A stretch of 63,299 bases of DNA. Origin: Bryobacterales bacterium (lineage in GTDB: Bacteria > Acidobacteriota > Terriglobia > Bryobacterales > Bryobacteraceae). Positions 62,648 to 63,299 of this stretch are shown piece by piece (positions within the stretch are counted from its first letter, which is position 1; every line of letters begins with the position of its first letter). The stretch covers positions 1 to 63,299 of the forward strand of contig JAIXKK010000214.1 of assembly GCA_026954325.1 (NCBI GenBank), written 5' to 3'. The position numbers were made by a program, and so were the translations under genes. The notes under the pieces were generated by a model. It saw only the letters and a program-made list of their open reading frames with translations. It had not been told where the DNA came from and ran no database searches.

Positions 62648-63299
62648 GTGAGCGCTATATCCCGCAATTCCGCTATTTCCGGCGCGCTTCCGCGCGTCGC
62701 CACCAGATGGATCATCGCGGCGGTCATCGCGGCTTTCATCGCCAAGACCGTCTTCGCCATGACCACCTTCGGCACGAACGACATCCTCTTCTATCACGCC
62801 AGTTGGCAGCGAAGCCTTGCGCCGGATGGCGGCATCGGCCTGTATCGCGACGGCATTGAACTCGTGGAAAACGGGAAAGCCTACCACAAGGAGGATTTCC
62901 GCAACCCGCCGTTCGTCATCAACATCCTGCGTGCGGCGGGATGGCTTACCGACAACATCGCCTTCCATTTCTTTTTCTGGCTCAAAATGGCCTCCATTCT
63001 GGCGGATGCCGGCATTTTGTTGGTCCTCTGGCTTCTCCTCAAGCCGCACACCCCGGCCAAACAATGGGCGCTTCTCATCGTCGCCGTGTCGCCCGTCTCC
63101 TACCTCATCTCCGGGTTCCACGGCAGCACCGATGCCGTCATGATCTTCTTTGTCCTGCTCTCTCTCCTGGTCTTTCAGCGCGTTGAAAATCCTTTCTATG
63201 CCGGCCTTGCCTATGGGATGAGCATGAACATCAAGATCTGGCCCCTGCTGCTCATTCCCGCGGTTCTCGCATGGCTCCTCACCACCCGCCGCCGTGCCC
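62648..63299 (+). CDS. Partial polytopic membrane protein, glycosyltransferase-like
   Basis: A frame opened by GTG 62648 stays open to the window end, giving about 217 residues. After a polar start (SAISRNSAISGALPRVATR) come hydrophobic segments (WIIAAVIAAFIAKTVFAM, ASILADAGILLVLWLLL). The loop DILFYHASWQRSLAPDGGIG and then ELVENGKAYHKEDFRNPPFV is acidic, in the place where GT-C mannosyl- or arabinosyl-transferases bind a polyprenyl-phosphate sugar. GFHGSTDAVMIFFVLLSLLV and MNIKIWPLLLIPAVLAWLL fit such a fold. It begins eight bases after the lactate permease stop. The start codon is uncertain; ATG 62758 is the next choice. Confidence 0.7.
   Translation, partial: MSAISRNSAISGALPRVATRWIIAAVIAAFIAKTVFAMTTFGTNDILFYHASWQRSLAPDGGIGLYRDGIELVENGKAYHKEDFRNPPFVINILRAAGWLTDNIAFHFFFWLKMASILADAGILLVLWLLLKPHTPAKQWALLIVAVSPVSYLISGFHGSTDAVMIFFVLLSLLVFQRVENPFYAGLAYGMSMNIKIWPLLLIPAVLAWLLTTRRRA

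Overview
The window looks like a GC-rich chromosomal segment from an Acidobacteriota member, most like the Bryobacterales/Solibacter group. This placement is inferred from gene content, not from a marker-gene tree. The supporting content is a secreted VWA protein of the acidobacterial type, two carboxypeptidase-regulatory/TonB receptors, a DUF1501 plus planctomycete-cytochrome (PSCyt/PSD1) pair, many Tat-like or Sec-exported enzymes, and a large metalloprotease ending in SLH repeats. I saw no tRNA, rRNA, CRISPR array or phage module.

Layout. Positions 1-6300 (minus) form a tight operon: lipoprotein, polytopic glycosyltransferase-like protein, BadF-type sugar kinase, exported M20 peptidase, pgk and a cut-off gene. 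Positions 6332-6660 hold a wrecked LytTR response regulator. Positions 6887-16050 carry a reprolysin/BACON/SLH exoprotease, an anti-sigma/ECF-sigma pair, a divergent TonB receptor and a convergent PepSY membrane protein (a likely metal-uptake group). Positions 16159-26952 are a catabolic/surface block: DUF1501, PSCyt1-PSCyt2-LamG-PSD1, an unassigned 560-residue exported protein, a VWA protein, an AlkA-like glycosylase, a PhoPQ-related protein and a sulfatase. Positions 27024-31109 hold a small conserved protein, a decayed AbiEii-type toxin gene and the cdaA-cdaR-glmM operon (c-di-AMP synthesis and cell-wall precursor).

Positions 31110-33043 are a complete IS1634-like insertion sequence, bounded by 17-bp inverted repeats. 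It sits exactly on the glmM stop codon and against a perfect 91-bp tandem repeat that can fold into a long hairpin. Positions 33561-44262 hold an Oar-like TonB receptor with a candidate activator site, a Trm112-like protein, an esterase-like hydrolase, serS, a lactonase-family protein, a DUF4139 protein, a small CarboxypepD_reg-like exported protein and a URO-D-family protein.

Positions 44329-58484 (minus) are a complete nuoA-N operon for respiratory complex I, with nuoC and nuoD fused and almost every junction overlapping or only a few bases long. Its nuoB is interrupted by an apparent one-base insertion. Positions 58725-63299 (plus) carry mutM with a degenerate zinc finger, a DadA-like FAD oxidoreductase, an L-lactate permease and the start of a polytopic glycosyltransferase-like gene cut by the window end.

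Together the genes suggest an aerobic, protein- and polysaccharide-scavenging heterotroph: exported hydrolases and TonB receptors gather substrate, lactate and D-amino-acid type oxidation could feed the quinone pool, and complex I supplies NADH oxidation. The main points of interest are the nuoB frameshift, the IS/glmM/91-bp-repeat junction, three decayed genes, the direct-repeat operator upstream of the second TonB receptor, and the unassigned 560-residue protein.
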